Shown here: positions 17,515 through 26,167 of the stretch, one piece after another
How the letters are laid out: every line of letters begins with the position of its first letter
Position numbering within the stretch: position 1 is the first letter of the stretch
NCBI GenBank assembly: GCA_902623255.1
Contig: CACNSY010000008.1
Coordinates: 28,637 to 92,636 of the forward strand
Direction: 5' to 3'
DNA from: an uncultured Alphaproteobacteria bacterium
Lineage (GTDB): Bacteria > Pseudomonadota > Alphaproteobacteria > HIMB59 > GCA-002718135
DNA: 64,000 bases
Notes under the pieces: generated by a model
Databases searched by the model: none
Seen by the model: only the letters and a program-made list of their open reading frames with translations
What the model was told of the DNA's origin: nothing
Translations under genes and position numbers: made by a program

Positions 17515-18453
17515 TTAAACTAATTTATATTTTGCTTCAAGCTTATCCCAAAAATCTTTCTCTAATTTTACATTGTTTAATGCATTAATTTGCTTCAATC
17601 CTGTAGGTGAAGTTACGTTTATTTCTGTTAGATAATTTCCAATTATATCAATTCCAACAAAAAAGAGATTATGTTCTTTTAGTTTTGGTCCTAAATTTTT
17701 GATAATTTCTTGGTCCCTATAAACTAGGCCAGTTTTACTTGCCTTACCACCAGCATGAAAATTTGCCTTTAAATTACCTTCTTGCGGTATTCTGGCAACT
17801 GAACCAAAATATTCACCATCGAAAAAAATAATTCTCCTGTCACCATGCTCTATCTCATTGATAAATTTTTGAACCATTATAGGCAAGTGTAAATATTCCT
17901 CTAATATTTTGGAATTGAAATTAGTTTTATCAAATCTATGTATACCCTCTCCTCCATTACCATAAAGTGGTTTGGTTATAATATCTTCTTCTTTATCTAA
18001 AAATTCTTCAATAATTTTTAAATCTTTTGTTACCAAAGTGGGTGGCATAAATTCTTTAAAATTAAATGTAAATAATTTTTCAGTAGAATTTCTAACTGCT
18101 GTTGGATCATTTACAACAATTGTTGAAGATGGAAGTAAGTCCAAAATATAAGTCGATGTAATATAATTCATATCAAAAGGAGGGTCCTGTCTTAAAAAGA
18201 CAAATTGAAAATCCTCTAATTTGGCAATTATTTTATTAGATTTAAAATTAAAATAATTTTTTTCGTCTAACTGTAACTCTAAATAATATCCAGATGCTTG
18301 AATAGTATTTTCTTTAATGAATAAATCTTTTGGATTGTAATAAAAAATATCATAACCTCTTTCTTGTGCCTCATAACCTATTAAAAAAGATGTATCGAAT
18401 TCATAATCAATCGTTTCAATATTATCCATTTGGATTGATATACTTTTTTTCAT
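17515..18453 (-). CDS. gshB: Glutathione synthetase
   Basis: The 312 aa ATP-grasp enzyme joins gamma-glutamylcysteine and glycine. Visible signatures are FLRQDPPFDMNYITSTYILD, the ATP-binding lysine and glycine-rich loop in DIITKPLYGNGGEGIHRF, the R/G-rich HGDRRIIFFDGE, and the terminal VGIDIIGNYLTEINVTSPTG. Length is normal for the proteobacterial enzyme. Its ATG shares one base with the end of the glutamate-cysteine ligase gene, so both steps of glutathione synthesis are translated from one mRNA. Confidence 0.95.
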   Translation of the reverse strand: MKKSISIQMDNIETIDYEFDTSFLIGYEAQERGYDIFYYNPKDLFIKENTIQASGYYLELQLDEKNYFNFKSNKIIAKLEDFQFVFLRQDPPFDMNYITSTYILDLLPSSTIVVNDPTAVRNSTEKLFTFNFKEFMPPTLVTKDLKIIEEFLDKEEDIITKPLYGNGGEGIHRFDKTNFNSKILEEYLHLPIMVQKFINEIEHGDRRIIFFDGEYFGSVARIPQEGNLKANFHAGGKASKTGLVYRDQEIIKNLGPKLKEHNLFFVGIDIIGNYLTEINVTSPTGLKQINALNNVKLEKDFWDKLEAKYKLV

Positions 18454-19793
18454 TAGAAAATTTCTTCCTCATATATTTTTTTAATATTTTTTTTCCATTT
18501 ACCATTATATTTATTAATTAATAAATCAGCTGGTGAATGACCATTTGATAGATTTTGTTCTAAATCTTTTAAATAAAATGTTTCGTTATATTTTTCATTT
18601 TTTACTAGAATATTTCTTTTATCTAAACCTGATTTTGAAATTTCAAACAATTTTTGAGCAATATCTAAAAGATTACTATTTTTGAATTTTGTTTGTAAAC
18701 CTTCTAGTGGGGCTAAATTATTTATTAAATTTCTATCATTTTGAGTCCAACCTTCAACAATTTCATTTGTTTTATCAATAGCTTCATCATTGTATAAAAT
18801 ACCAATCCAAAAAGCAGGTTGAGAACATATTAAATCCCATGAACATGCGTCCATAGAACGAATTTCTAGAAATTGCTTTAATCTAACTTGAGGAAATAGA
18901 GTTGATAAATGGTTTACCCAATCTTCTATAGTAGGTTCAATGTTTAAATCTTTAGAAATATTATTTTTCATAAAATCTCTAAAAGTATAATTGGTCATAT
19001 TTATATATTTATGATTTTTAATTACAAAATACATTGGTACATCTAGAGCATACTCCGCATATTTTTCAAAATTAAAATCTTTATTAAAAACAAATGGCAA
19101 TAAACCCGTTCTATCTTTGTCTGTATGATGCCAAAAATGAGATCTTAAACTTTTATATTTTGAAACTTCTTTTTGGTCAAAAGGTGAGTTAGCAAATATT
19201 GCAGTTGCTATACCTTCAAGATTTAACATTAATCGATACTTAGTAATCATATCTTCTTCAGAATGATAATCCAAATTTACTTGGTTTGTACATGTACGTT
19301 TCATCATATGATGACCAAGAGTACCAACTTTAGGCATATATTTTTTCATTATGGAATATCTTTGTTTTGGCATCCAAGGAAAATCATCTAGAGATAAACT
19401 TGGCTCAACGCCTAATCCTAATAATACAAAGCCAAATTCTTCACCAATATCTTTTAATTCCTTTAAATGTCTATTAGTTTCAGTACAGGTTTGATGGATA
19501 TTTTTTAATTGCGCTCCAGATAATTCAATCTGACCACCTGGTTCTAAAGTTATACTTTCACCAAATCTTTCTAAGGCAATTATTGTAGTATGTTTATCAT
19601 CATACTTTGGTTTCCATCCCTTATCTACAAATTTTAAAAGAATTTCTTTTATACCATTGGGCTCTTCATAAGATAGTTGATGTAAATTTTCTTTTTTTAG
19701 TACAAATTTCTCGTGTTCTACTCCTATGCGTAAATCATTCTTATTTTTGATTCCTTTATAAAAGTAGTCTATTAGATCATTTTTTTTAAGCAT
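18453..19793 (-). CDS. gshA: Glutamate-cysteine ligase, plant/alphaproteobacterial type
   Basis: This 446 aa GCS2-family ligase performs the first step of glutathione synthesis. Characteristic parts are RIGVEHEKFVL near the N-terminus, ALERFGESITLEPGGQIELSG near 70-90, KVGTLGHHMMKRTCTNQVNLDY near 155-175, and LEIRSMDAC near 310. This is the plant-like subclass common in alphaproteobacteria, not the E. coli GshA type. It directly precedes gshB with a one-base overlap and lies 23 bp behind mgtE, so it may also be reached by transcription starting at tRNA-Leu. Confidence 0.93.
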   Translation of the reverse strand: MLKKNDLIDYFYKGIKNKNDLRIGVEHEKFVLKKENLHQLSYEEPNGIKEILLKFVDKGWKPKYDDKHTTIIALERFGESITLEPGGQIELSGAQLKNIHQTCTETNRHLKELKDIGEEFGFVLLGLGVEPSLSLDDFPWMPKQRYSIMKKYMPKVGTLGHHMMKRTCTNQVNLDYHSEEDMITKYRLMLNLEGIATAIFANSPFDQKEVSKYKSLRSHFWHHTDKDRTGLLPFVFNKDFNFEKYAEYALDVPMYFVIKNHKYINMTNYTFRDFMKNNISKDLNIEPTIEDWVNHLSTLFPQVRLKQFLEIRSMDACSWDLICSQPAFWIGILYNDEAIDKTNEIVEGWTQNDRNLINNLAPLEGLQTKFKNSNLLDIAQKLFEISKSGLDKRNILVKNEKYNETFYLKDLEQNLSNGHSPADLLINKYNGKWKKNIKKIYEEEIF

Positions 19794-19816
19794 TGTTTTA
19801 TCTTAAATAGGCCCTA

Positions 19817-21184
19817 TCATATTAAAAATAAAGTTGCTAATCCAAGAAAAGAAAGAAATCCAAATACATCTGTTATTGTAGTCAAAATTACTGCAGATGC
19901 TAAAGCAGGATCAATTTTTAGCTTATCTAAAACTAGTGGAATTGCAATTCCTGAAAAACCAGCGATTAGTAAGTTTAGTATCATAGCAAGACCTATTATT
20001 AAACCCAACATTAAACTTTCAAACCAATAAATAGAGATTAAAGATATTATGATAGCGAAAATAACTCCATTTAAAACACCAATTAAAGTTTCTTTGGTTA
20101 TTATTTTTATTGCATTACTAGTAGTTAGTTCTTTAACTGCAATAGCTCTGACTGCAACAGTTAAGGTTTGAGTACCAGCGTTAGCGCCCATAGAAGCTAC
20201 TATTGGCATTAATATAGCTAGAGCAACTACTTTTTCTATTGCAGCTTCAAACAAACCTATAACTATTGAAGCTACAACAGCTGTCATTAAATTTACTATT
20301 AACCATGAAATTCTTGATTTTGTTGTACTAATAACTGATTCATACAAATCGGTATGATCTACTCCTCCAAGCTTTAAAATATCTTCTTCTCTTTCTTCTT
20401 CAATAACTTCGACAACATCATCAACTGTAATCGAGCCAATAATTTTTTTTTGATCGTTAATAACAGGAGCACTTACCAATCCATATTTATTAAATAATAG
20501 AGCTACATCTTCTTGATCTGTATTTACATCAATTAATCTTAATTCTTTATTTATTATTGAATTTAATTCTATTTCTCTTTTTGATCCCATTAATCTTCCT
20601 AATGGAACTATCCCTTTTACTTCTTTATTTTTATTTATTAAATAAATGTCGTAGAAATCATCTGGTAAATTACCTTTATTGTTTCTCAAATAATCAATTG
20701 CTTGACCAACATTCCATAATTGATCGATAGTAACAAATTGTCTTTGCATTAATCTTCCAGCGGAATCTTCGGGGTAATTTAAACCTTCTTCAACTAAAGT
20801 TCTTTCTTCTTTGTCTAAGTTTTCTAAAAAAATATTTTGATTTTCTTCTTCTAAATCTTCTGCTAAATCTACAGCATCATCTATGTCTAAACTTTTTGCG
20901 TTATTAGCTAACTGTTTTATATCTAAAGTTTCAATTATCTCTTCTCTAAGACTATCATTTAAATAAGTTAAGATTTCAGGATCAAAATTTTTATCAATTA
21001 TATTAAGAAGACTTAATCTTAAAACTGGGTCTAAATTTTGAAGAATTTCTGCTATGTCTGCATTATGCAGATCTTTTAAAATAGATAAAATGTTATCATA
21101 TTTATAATTTTCTAGATAATCAGTTACTAATCGAATTGATTTATTAGAATTGTAATCGTCTTTTTTAATTATTATTTCTTCCAT
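19817..21184 (-). CDS. mgtE: Magnesium transporter MgtE
   Basis: The 455 aa protein shows the MgtE order: an acidic helical N-domain (ILKDLHNADIAEILQNLDP), two CBS repeats (about 140-260, ending in IGSITVDDVVEVIEEE), then about five membrane helices from residue 290 with ASMGANAGTQTLTVAVRA, the pore-forming region. It conducts Mg2+ and is gated by Mg2+ binding between the N and CBS domains. The track start at 21220 lies inside tRNA-Leu. ATG 21184 (MEEIIIKKDD) is the credible start. That places it only six bases behind the tRNA CCA end, with no Shine-Dalgarno sequence. Confidence 0.94.
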   Translation of the reverse strand: MEEIIIKKDDYNSNKSIRLVTDYLENYKYDNILSILKDLHNADIAEILQNLDPVLRLSLLNIIDKNFDPEILTYLNDSLREEIIETLDIKQLANNAKSLDIDDAVDLAEDLEEENQNIFLENLDKEERTLVEEGLNYPEDSAGRLMQRQFVTIDQLWNVGQAIDYLRNNKGNLPDDFYDIYLINKNKEVKGIVPLGRLMGSKREIELNSIINKELRLIDVNTDQEDVALLFNKYGLVSAPVINDQKKIIGSITVDDVVEVIEEEREEDILKLGGVDHTDLYESVISTTKSRISWLIVNLMTAVVASIVIGLFEAAIEKVVALAILMPIVASMGANAGTQTLTVAVRAIAVKELTTSNAIKIITKETLIGVLNGVIFAIIISLISIYWFESLMLGLIIGLAMILNLLIAGFSGIAIPLVLDKLKIDPALASAVILTTITDVFGFLSFLGLATLFLI

Positions 21185-21190
21185 ATTAAT

Positions 21191-21277
21191 TGGTGCGGCT
21201 GAGAAGACTTGAACTTCCACAGGATAAATCCCACAGCGACCTCAACGCTGCGCGTATACCAATTCCGCCACAGCCGC
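21191..21277 (-). tRNA. tRNA-Leu (GAG)
   Basis: The 87-nt class II tRNA has a 7-bp acceptor (GCGGCTG/CAGCCGC), anticodon arm CAGCG-TTGAGGT-CGCTG giving anticodon GAG, a long variable arm, a TTCAAGT T-loop and an encoded CCA. It is followed after six bases by the mgtE start codon. Confidence 0.96.
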
Positions 21278-21291
21278 ATATATAGTAGAAT

Positions 21292-21320
21292 TAAATATCA
21301 GATAGGATATTAACTATCAA
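21292..21320 (-). promoter_or_regulatory. Candidate promoter for tRNA-Leu/mgtE
   Basis: On the minus strand TTGATA (21320-21315), a 17-bp spacer and TATTTA (21297-21292) form a reasonable sigma-70-type promoter. A start near 21285 would lie a few bases upstream of the mature tRNA 5' end. It occupies the 51-bp divergent spacer shared with lipB. Confidence 0.5.
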
Positions 21321-21328
21321 TAAAGTAT

Positions 21329-21985
21329 ATGAATGACATGAATCAGATTGAAATTAAAATATCTAATGAAGAAGTAAGTTATATTGAGTCGATGTTGTTT
21401 ATGGAGTCCAAAGTAAGAGAAATAAGTAAAAATCATTCAAAAGAATTACTTTGGTTTCTTAGTCATAATCATATCTTTACCCAAGGAACAAGTGCTTCAA
21501 ATGAGGAGATATTAAATCCAAATGTTATAGAAGTTTTAAAGACAAATCGTGGTGGCAAGACAACTTATCATGGACCTGGACAAAGAATTGTTTATTTTAT
21601 GTTAAACTTAAACAATAAAAAAAAAGATATAAGAAAGTTTATTTCTGTAATTGAAAATTCTGTTATTGATTTTTTAAAAAATTATAATGTTGAGGCAAGA
21701 GCATTTAAAGATAGAGTAGGTATTTGGGTAATTAAGAATAACAAAGTAACATTTGATAAAGAAAAAAAGATTGGGGCTATTGGTCTTAGAGTAAAAAAAT
21801 GGGTAACATATCATGGAATGAGTTTTAATATTAATCCTAATTTAGAATATTATAAATTTATTCACTCATGTGGTTTAAAAGAATATTCAAATACTTCATT
21901 GTATGAATTAGGAATAAACATAGATCAAAATGAATTTGATGAAGGTTTTAAAAAAATTTTTTTAAAAAAATTAAAATCTATTTAA
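21329..21985 (+). CDS. lipB: Octanoyltransferase LipB
   Basis: The 218 aa enzyme moves octanoyl groups from acyl carrier protein to lipoyl domains. Family signatures are RGGKTTYHGPGQRIVYFML near residue 70, the catalytic lysine region GAIGLRVKKWVTYHGMSFN, and the catalytic cysteine in FIHSCGL near the end. Lipoylation supports the pyruvate and 2-oxoglutarate dehydrogenases and the glycine cleavage system, the latter relevant to glycine made by sarcosine oxidase. The start could be ATG 21329 or the ATG nine bases later. Neither has a clear ribosome site. Its 3' end overlaps rluC by 15 bases in convergent orientation. Confidence 0.94.
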   Translation: MNDMNQIEIKISNEEVSYIESMLFMESKVREISKNHSKELLWFLSHNHIFTQGTSASNEEILNPNVIEVLKTNRGGKTTYHGPGQRIVYFMLNLNNKKKDIRKFISVIENSVIDFLKNYNVEARAFKDRVGIWVIKNNKVTFDKEKKIGAIGLRVKKWVTYHGMSFNINPNLEYYKFIHSCGLKEYSNTSLYELGINIDQNEFDEGFKKIFLKKLKSI

Positions 21986-22885
21986 TTCTTTTTCTAAATT
22001 TTCTTTAAATTTTAATTTATTTTTTTTAATAAAAGTAAGAAAATAATTGGGTAATTCTGAAATAAAACTAAATTTTTCTTCATTGATTGTAAATTTTAGA
22101 GCAAAGGCATGTAACATTAGTCTTTCATTATTGTATTTAGAATTGATATTATATTTTTGATCACCTATTATTGAGCAACCAAGATGTTTAGAAACTTTTC
22201 TTAATTGATGAGTTTTACCAGTTTCAGGATTATACAAAATTTGTGTTATATTATTTTTATTACCAATAACACAGTAGTTAGTTATAGTTTTTTCAATTTC
22301 TTGATTTTTATTTTTTATATTTAAAAAAACCTTAGAATTTTTATTTTTAGGACTTCCCTCACATAGAGCAATATAAAACTTCGTAATTAGTTTTTGCTTA
22401 AAGAGTGTAGAAAAAAATCTTGCGTATTTTAAATTTTTCGAGATCAAAAGTAGGCCTGATGTCTCTTTATCAAGTCTATGAACGAGTCTGTAATCGGAGT
22501 TAATATTTTTGATTATATGGTCAATTGAAACATTTACCTTACTGCCTCCTTGTGTTGCAATCTCAGCCCACTTATTCATAACTAAAAAATCGTTATTTTG
22601 AAAAATAATTGATTTGTTAAACTTTTTTAGATCATTATCTGAAATTTTAATATTTTTTTTATAAACTATTTTATTTTTATAAAGTTCTTCATGGAAATTT
22701 AATATTATTAAACTATCATTTAATTTGACTACATAATTTGCTTTTGTCCGAGAGTTATTAATTAAAATATTTTTCTTTCTTATATTTTTTTCAATAAAAC
22801 TTTGTGTAAGAGAGGTAAATAGGTTCTTTAAATACTTATCGAGCCTAACTTCATAATCTTTTTTAATATTAATTTTTTTAATCAA
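21971..22885 (-). CDS. rluC: Ribosomal large-subunit pseudouridine synthase (RluC-type)
   Basis: The 304 aa protein has an N-terminal S4-like RNA-binding segment (RLDKYLKNLFTSLTQSFIEK, residues 14-33) and an RluA-family catalytic domain with Asp139 in VHRLDKETSGLLL. PETGKTHQLRKVSKHLG near residue 215 is also conserved. It modifies 23S rRNA, most likely the RluC sites, although RluD cannot be excluded without alignment. The start lies one base behind the crcB stop, placing it at the tail of the ribosomal superoperon through rplQ and crcB. The lysine-rich, AT-rich coding sequence matches its neighbours. Confidence 0.87.
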   Translation of the reverse strand: MIKKINIKKDYEVRLDKYLKNLFTSLTQSFIEKNIRKKNILINNSRTKANYVVKLNDSLIILNFHEELYKNKIVYKKNIKISDNDLKKFNKSIIFQNNDFLVMNKWAEIATQGGSKVNVSIDHIIKNINSDYRLVHRLDKETSGLLLISKNLKYARFFSTLFKQKLITKFYIALCEGSPKNKNSKVFLNIKNKNQEIEKTITNYCVIGNKNNITQILYNPETGKTHQLRKVSKHLGCSIIGDQKYNINSKYNNERLMLHAFALKFTINEEKFSFISELPNYFLTFIKKNKLKFKENLEKELNRF

Positions 22886-22886
22886 A

Positions 22887-23255
22887 TTAAAACTTGTTAA
22901 CTAACATTCCTAAGTATGCAAATAAAATACAGAGGAATATTGAAATAGAAATATATATAAATGCTATTAAGATTTTTTTAGAAATAATTAAATTTACAAC
23001 TTCAAAAGAAAATGCTGAAAAAGTAGTAAAAGATCCAAGTAAACCTATTATTAAAAAAAATTTAACAAAATTATCATTAATATTTTTTGAGAAATCTGAA
23101 GTTATAAGATATCCAATCAAAAAAGAGCCTATAATATTTACTGTAAGAGTTCCATAAATGCTGGAGATAAACAAAGTTTTGCTTAAGTTTGTTAAAAAAT
23201 ATCTTAATATCGCTCCAGTTGCTCCACCAGTAGCTACTAGTATTATATTAATCAA
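22887..23255 (-). CDS. crcB: Fluoride exporter CrcB/Fluc
   Basis: This small four-helix membrane protein (122 aa) exports fluoride as a dual-topology dimer. GGATGAILRYFLTN at the start, NIIGSFLIGYL in the second helix and GLLGSFTTFSAFSFEV in the third are the family motifs. The asparagine in the second helix and the TTFSAFSFE segment correspond to the known pore and central sodium site. It is squeezed between rplQ (six-base gap) and rluC (one base). I see no fluoride riboswitch ahead of it. Confidence 0.94.
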   Translation of the reverse strand: MINIILVATGGATGAILRYFLTNLSKTLFISSIYGTLTVNIIGSFLIGYLITSDFSKNINDNFVKFFLIIGLLGSFTTFSAFSFEVVNLIISKKILIAFIYISISIFLCILFAYLGMLVNKF

Positions 23256-23261
23256 TATTTT

Positions 23262-23699
23262 TTATACTTGAGGTTGTGGATCTACTTCTTCAGTAGATTT
23301 TTTTTCAATTACTGGACCGCTATCCTGCCCTTTAGCATTTTCATCTCTATCAACAAATTCTATAATTGCAGTTGGAGCATTATCACCAAATCTATTTCCA
23401 AGTTTTACTATACGAGTGTATCCACCACTCCTTTTTTCATATCTAGAAGCAAGTACATTAAAGACTTTTTTAGACATTTTTTGATCTTGTAAAATAGAAA
23501 CTGCTTTTCTTCTTGAAAGTAAATCTCCTTTTTTTCCTAAAGTTACGATTTTTTCTACGAATCTTTTAAGCTCCTTTGCTTTAGCTAAAGTAGTAGTAAT
23601 TTGTTCATGTTTGATAAGAGCATTTGACATATTCATGAACATAGCTTTCCTATGTGAGCTAGTTTTATTTAGTTTTTTGTTTTTGATGTTATGCTTCAT
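23262..23699 (-). CDS. rplQ: Ribosomal protein L17
   Basis: L17 (145 aa) closes the alpha operon directly after rpoA (five-base gap). The start [29 protein letters not shown] and the centre [20 protein letters not shown]-like [19 protein letters not shown] are canonical. A C-terminal acidic/polar tail of about 25 residues ([16 protein letters not shown]) extends beyond the E. coli protein, as often in alphaproteobacteria. No terminator follows, so transcription probably continues into crcB and rluC. Confidence 0.97.
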   Translation of the reverse strand: MKHNIKNKKLNKTSSHRKAMFMNMSNALIKHEQITTTLAKAKELKRFVEKIVTLGKKGDLLSRRKAVSILQDQKMSKKVFNVLASRYEKRSGGYTRIVKLGNRFGDNAPTAIIEFVDRDENAKGQDSGPVIEKKSTEEVDPQPQV

Positions 23700-23704
23700 G
23701 ATGT

Positions 23705-24728
23705 TTATTTATTAAAAGGATCCTCATACTTTTTAGCAAGTTCGTCGATATTATCTGGAGGCCAATCAGGAACTGACATGCCAAGATTAAGTTCCATTTG
23801 CTGTAGAACTTCTTTAATCTCGTTAAGCGACTTTCTTCCAAAATTTGGAGTTCTTAGCATTTCTGATTCAGATTTTTGGACTAAATCACCTATATAGATG
23901 ATGTTATCATTTTTAAGACAATTAGCTGATCTTACAGAAAGTTCAAGTTCCTCAACTTTTTTAAGCAGGTTAGAATTAAATGATAATGCTTCTACTTGAG
24001 ATTGATCAGGTAGTACTTCAGGTTCATCAAAATTAATGAATGGTTGAAGTTGATCTTGTAATATTCTTGCAGCTAGAGCTATAGCGTCATCTGGTGTAAT
24101 TGCTCCATTAGTTTCAACCTCAAAAACTAGCTTATCAAAATCAGTTACCTGCCCAACTCTACTATTTTTCAATTTTATAAGAGGCTTTAACTACAGGACT
24201 AAACATTGCATCTAATTTAATTTCTCCAATTACTTTATTTTCATCTTCAGCAACTTCAGCAGAAACGTATCCTTTACCTGTCTCAACATTAGCTTCAATT
24301 TCAAGATCAGCATTAGAATCAAGAGTCATGATTAATTGATCAGGGTTCATAATTTCTGTTTCAGAGTCAGTTTCAAAATTTCCAGCTCTCAATTCTCCAG
24401 ATCCAGTAGATTTTAAATACATTTTTTTTAAACCAGGTGAATGAACTTTTACTGCTACTGATTTCAAATTAAGAAGTATATCTGTTAGATCCTCTTTTAC
24501 ACCCTGAATAGTTGAAAACTCGTGAACCACACCTTTGATCTTAACTGAAGTAATAGCTGCCCCCTGTAAAGAGGAAAGTAATATTCTTCTAATGGAATTT
24601 CCTAATGTTAGGCCAAAACCCCTTTCTAGAGGCTCAGCGGTTAATTTACCAATTCTACCATTGTTTTCATCTACATTAACTTCCATTTTTGTCGGTTTAA
24701 TTAATTCACTCCAGTTTTTTTGTAACAC
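23705..24728 (-). CDS. rpoA: RNA polymerase alpha subunit, split by an apparent one-base frameshift
   Basis: The N-terminal part (GTG 24728 with AAGGAG upstream, stop at 24162) ends SYKIEK-stop. The rest continues in another frame from about 24172 with [17 protein letters not shown], the normal continuation of the alpha N-terminal domain. Removing one A from the run in ATTGAAAAATAGTAG joins them into a regular alpha subunit of about 340 aa with SNRV-equivalent NSRVGQ intact. The alpha C-terminal domain ([18 protein letters not shown]) is complete. The break lies inside the N-terminal domain, so two separate polypeptides would not be expected to fold normally. A sequencing indel, slippage or true +1 recoding at the stop are all possible. 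Confidence 0.93.
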
Positions 24729-24743
24729 TTATATGCTCCTTTT

Positions 24744-25124
24744 TTAAACTCTTCTTCTTTTTCTTGGTCTGCATCCATTATGAGGAATTGGTGTTACATC
24801 TTTTATTGAGGTAATCACGTAGCCTATAGATTGCAAAGATCTAAGAGCTGACTCTCTACCTGAGCCTGGTCCAGATACCTCAACCTTAAGATTTTTTAAA
24901 CCAAATTCTTTTACCTTATTACCTACATCTTCAGCAGCTATTTGTGCAGCATATGGTGTAGATTTTCTTGAACCTTTGAAGCCTTTATGACCTGATGAAG
25001 ACCATGCCAATGCATTACCTTTTTCATCTGTTATAGTAATGATAGTGTTATTAAATGAAGAAACGATATGTGCAACACCAGATGATAATTTTTTTTTAAT
25101 TTTTGATTTTTTTTTCTCTGCCAT
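24744..25124 (-). CDS. rpsK: Ribosomal protein S11
   Basis: S11 (126 aa) is recognised from [41 protein letters not shown] and the C-terminal [18 protein letters not shown]. The track start at 25157 would overlap rpsM. ATG 25124 (MAEKKKSK) with AAAGGAT upstream is preferred and leaves a one-base gap. S11 binds 16S rRNA in the platform near the E site. The N-terminal lysine-rich extension is ordinary for the family. Confidence 0.97.
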   Translation of the reverse strand: MAEKKKSKIKKKLSSGVAHIVSSFNNTIITITDEKGNALAWSSSGHKGFKGSRKSTPYAAQIAAEDVGNKVKEFGLKNLKVEVSGPGSGRESALRSLQSIGYVITSIKDVTPIPHNGCRPRKRRRV

Positions 25125-25125
25125 T

Positions 25126-25506
25126 TTATCCTTTAGTAACTTTTTTCTTTCCAGCAATTGCTACAGCTTTACCTTTTCTTGTTCTAGCATTAGTATGGGT
25201 TCTTTGACCTCTAACAGGTAATTTTTTTCGATGGCGAAGACCTCTATAACATCCAAGATCATTAAGTCTTTTAATATCTAATGAAACTTTCCTTCTTAGA
25301 TCACCCTCAACAGAATAATCTTTATCTATTAAATCTCTAATTTTATTAACTTCTTCCTCATTTAGCTCGCTAACTCGTTTAGTTAAGTCAATTGAAGCAT
25401 CTTTACATATATCTAAAGCTATTTTTTTTCCAATCCCATATATGTATGTTAAAGCGATATTTACTTTCTTGTTGGTAGGAATATTAACGCCTGAAATTCT
25501 AGCCAT
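25126..25506 (-). CDS. rpsM: Ribosomal protein S13
   Basis: S13 (126 aa) starts [26 protein letters not shown] and ends with the basic [25 protein letters not shown] tail that contacts tRNA at the subunit interface. The track start four codons upstream (TTG-type) is rejected in favour of ATG 25506. An 87-bp gap to adk is one of the larger ones in the region. I see neither terminator nor convincing promoter in it. Confidence 0.97.
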   Translation of the reverse strand: MARISGVNIPTNKKVNIALTYIYGIGKKIALDICKDASIDLTKRVSELNEEEVNKIRDLIDKDYSVEGDLRRKVSLDIKRLNDLGCYRGLRHRKKLPVRGQRTHTNARTRKGKAVAIAGKKKVTKG

Positions 25507-25593
25507 AGTGAAATCCAAAAAAAATGAATGAGGGTGAATACATGATAATTGTAGGATTAGTCAAGAAAAGATATATGGGATTTTGGCTGTATT

Positions 25594-26166
25594 TCATGTT
25601 TTTTTTAAAATTTGTTTAATTTTTTGCGTTATTTCTTCAATTTTTGAAGATCCATCAATTTCATAAAAAATTCGAGAGTAATTATCTTTGTAGAGCTTGG
25701 ATACTTTTTTTGTAGAATTGATATATTCGTTATATCTAGTTTCTATAACGTCGATTTTATCATCTTCTCTGCTTTCCTCAGATGATCTTTTTAATATTCT
25801 ATTTTTTAAAAATTTAAAATCTAGATTGATATTAAAAATATAGTCTATTGAATTTGAATTTTCTGATAGATAATTATCAAGATATTTTGCTTGATCTAAT
25901 GTTCTTGGATAACCATCTAAGATAAAGCCACCATTAGCTTCAATTTTCAATCTGGCAGAAACAATTGAGTTTAAAATTTCATCAGAAACCAAATTACCTG
26001 AAGACATTATTGATCTTAACTCACTTGCAAGATCATCTTTATCAAGTAATTTCTTTCTTAATATATCTCCAGTTGAGAGATGTGGTACATTTAATAGATT
26101 AGAAATTATTTTAGCTTGAGTACCTTTTCCTGCCCCAGGAGGGCCAAAAAAAATTATATTAAACAA
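25594..26166 (-). CDS. adk: Adenylate kinase
   Basis: The 190 aa kinase interconverts ATP, ADP and AMP. The P-loop FGPPGAGKGTQ is at 6-16, LSTGDILRKKL binds AMP near 35, and GFILDGYPRTLDQAKYLD is near 80. Length indicates the short form: the LID region is reduced and no zinc cysteines are seen, as in many alphaproteobacteria. It follows secY after one base, the usual spc-operon position. Confidence 0.96.
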   Translation of the reverse strand: MFNIIFFGPPGAGKGTQAKIISNLLNVPHLSTGDILRKKLLDKDDLASELRSIMSSGNLVSDEILNSIVSARLKIEANGGFILDGYPRTLDQAKYLDNYLSENSNSIDYIFNINLDFKFLKNRILKRSSEESREDDKIDVIETRYNEYINSTKKVSKLYKDNYSRIFYEIDGSSKIEEITQKIKQILKKT

Positions 26167-26167
26167 T

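Noticed and set aside
21185-21220. Extended mgtE start inside tRNA-Leu
   Set aside because: The added residues (MEVQVFSAAPIN) are a translation of the tRNA 3' half. ATG 21184 gives the normal protein.
24162-24172. Treating the two rpoA ORFs as separate genes
   Set aside because: Both halves match consecutive parts of one alpha subunit and the junction lies inside a folded domain, so a frameshift in one gene is simpler.
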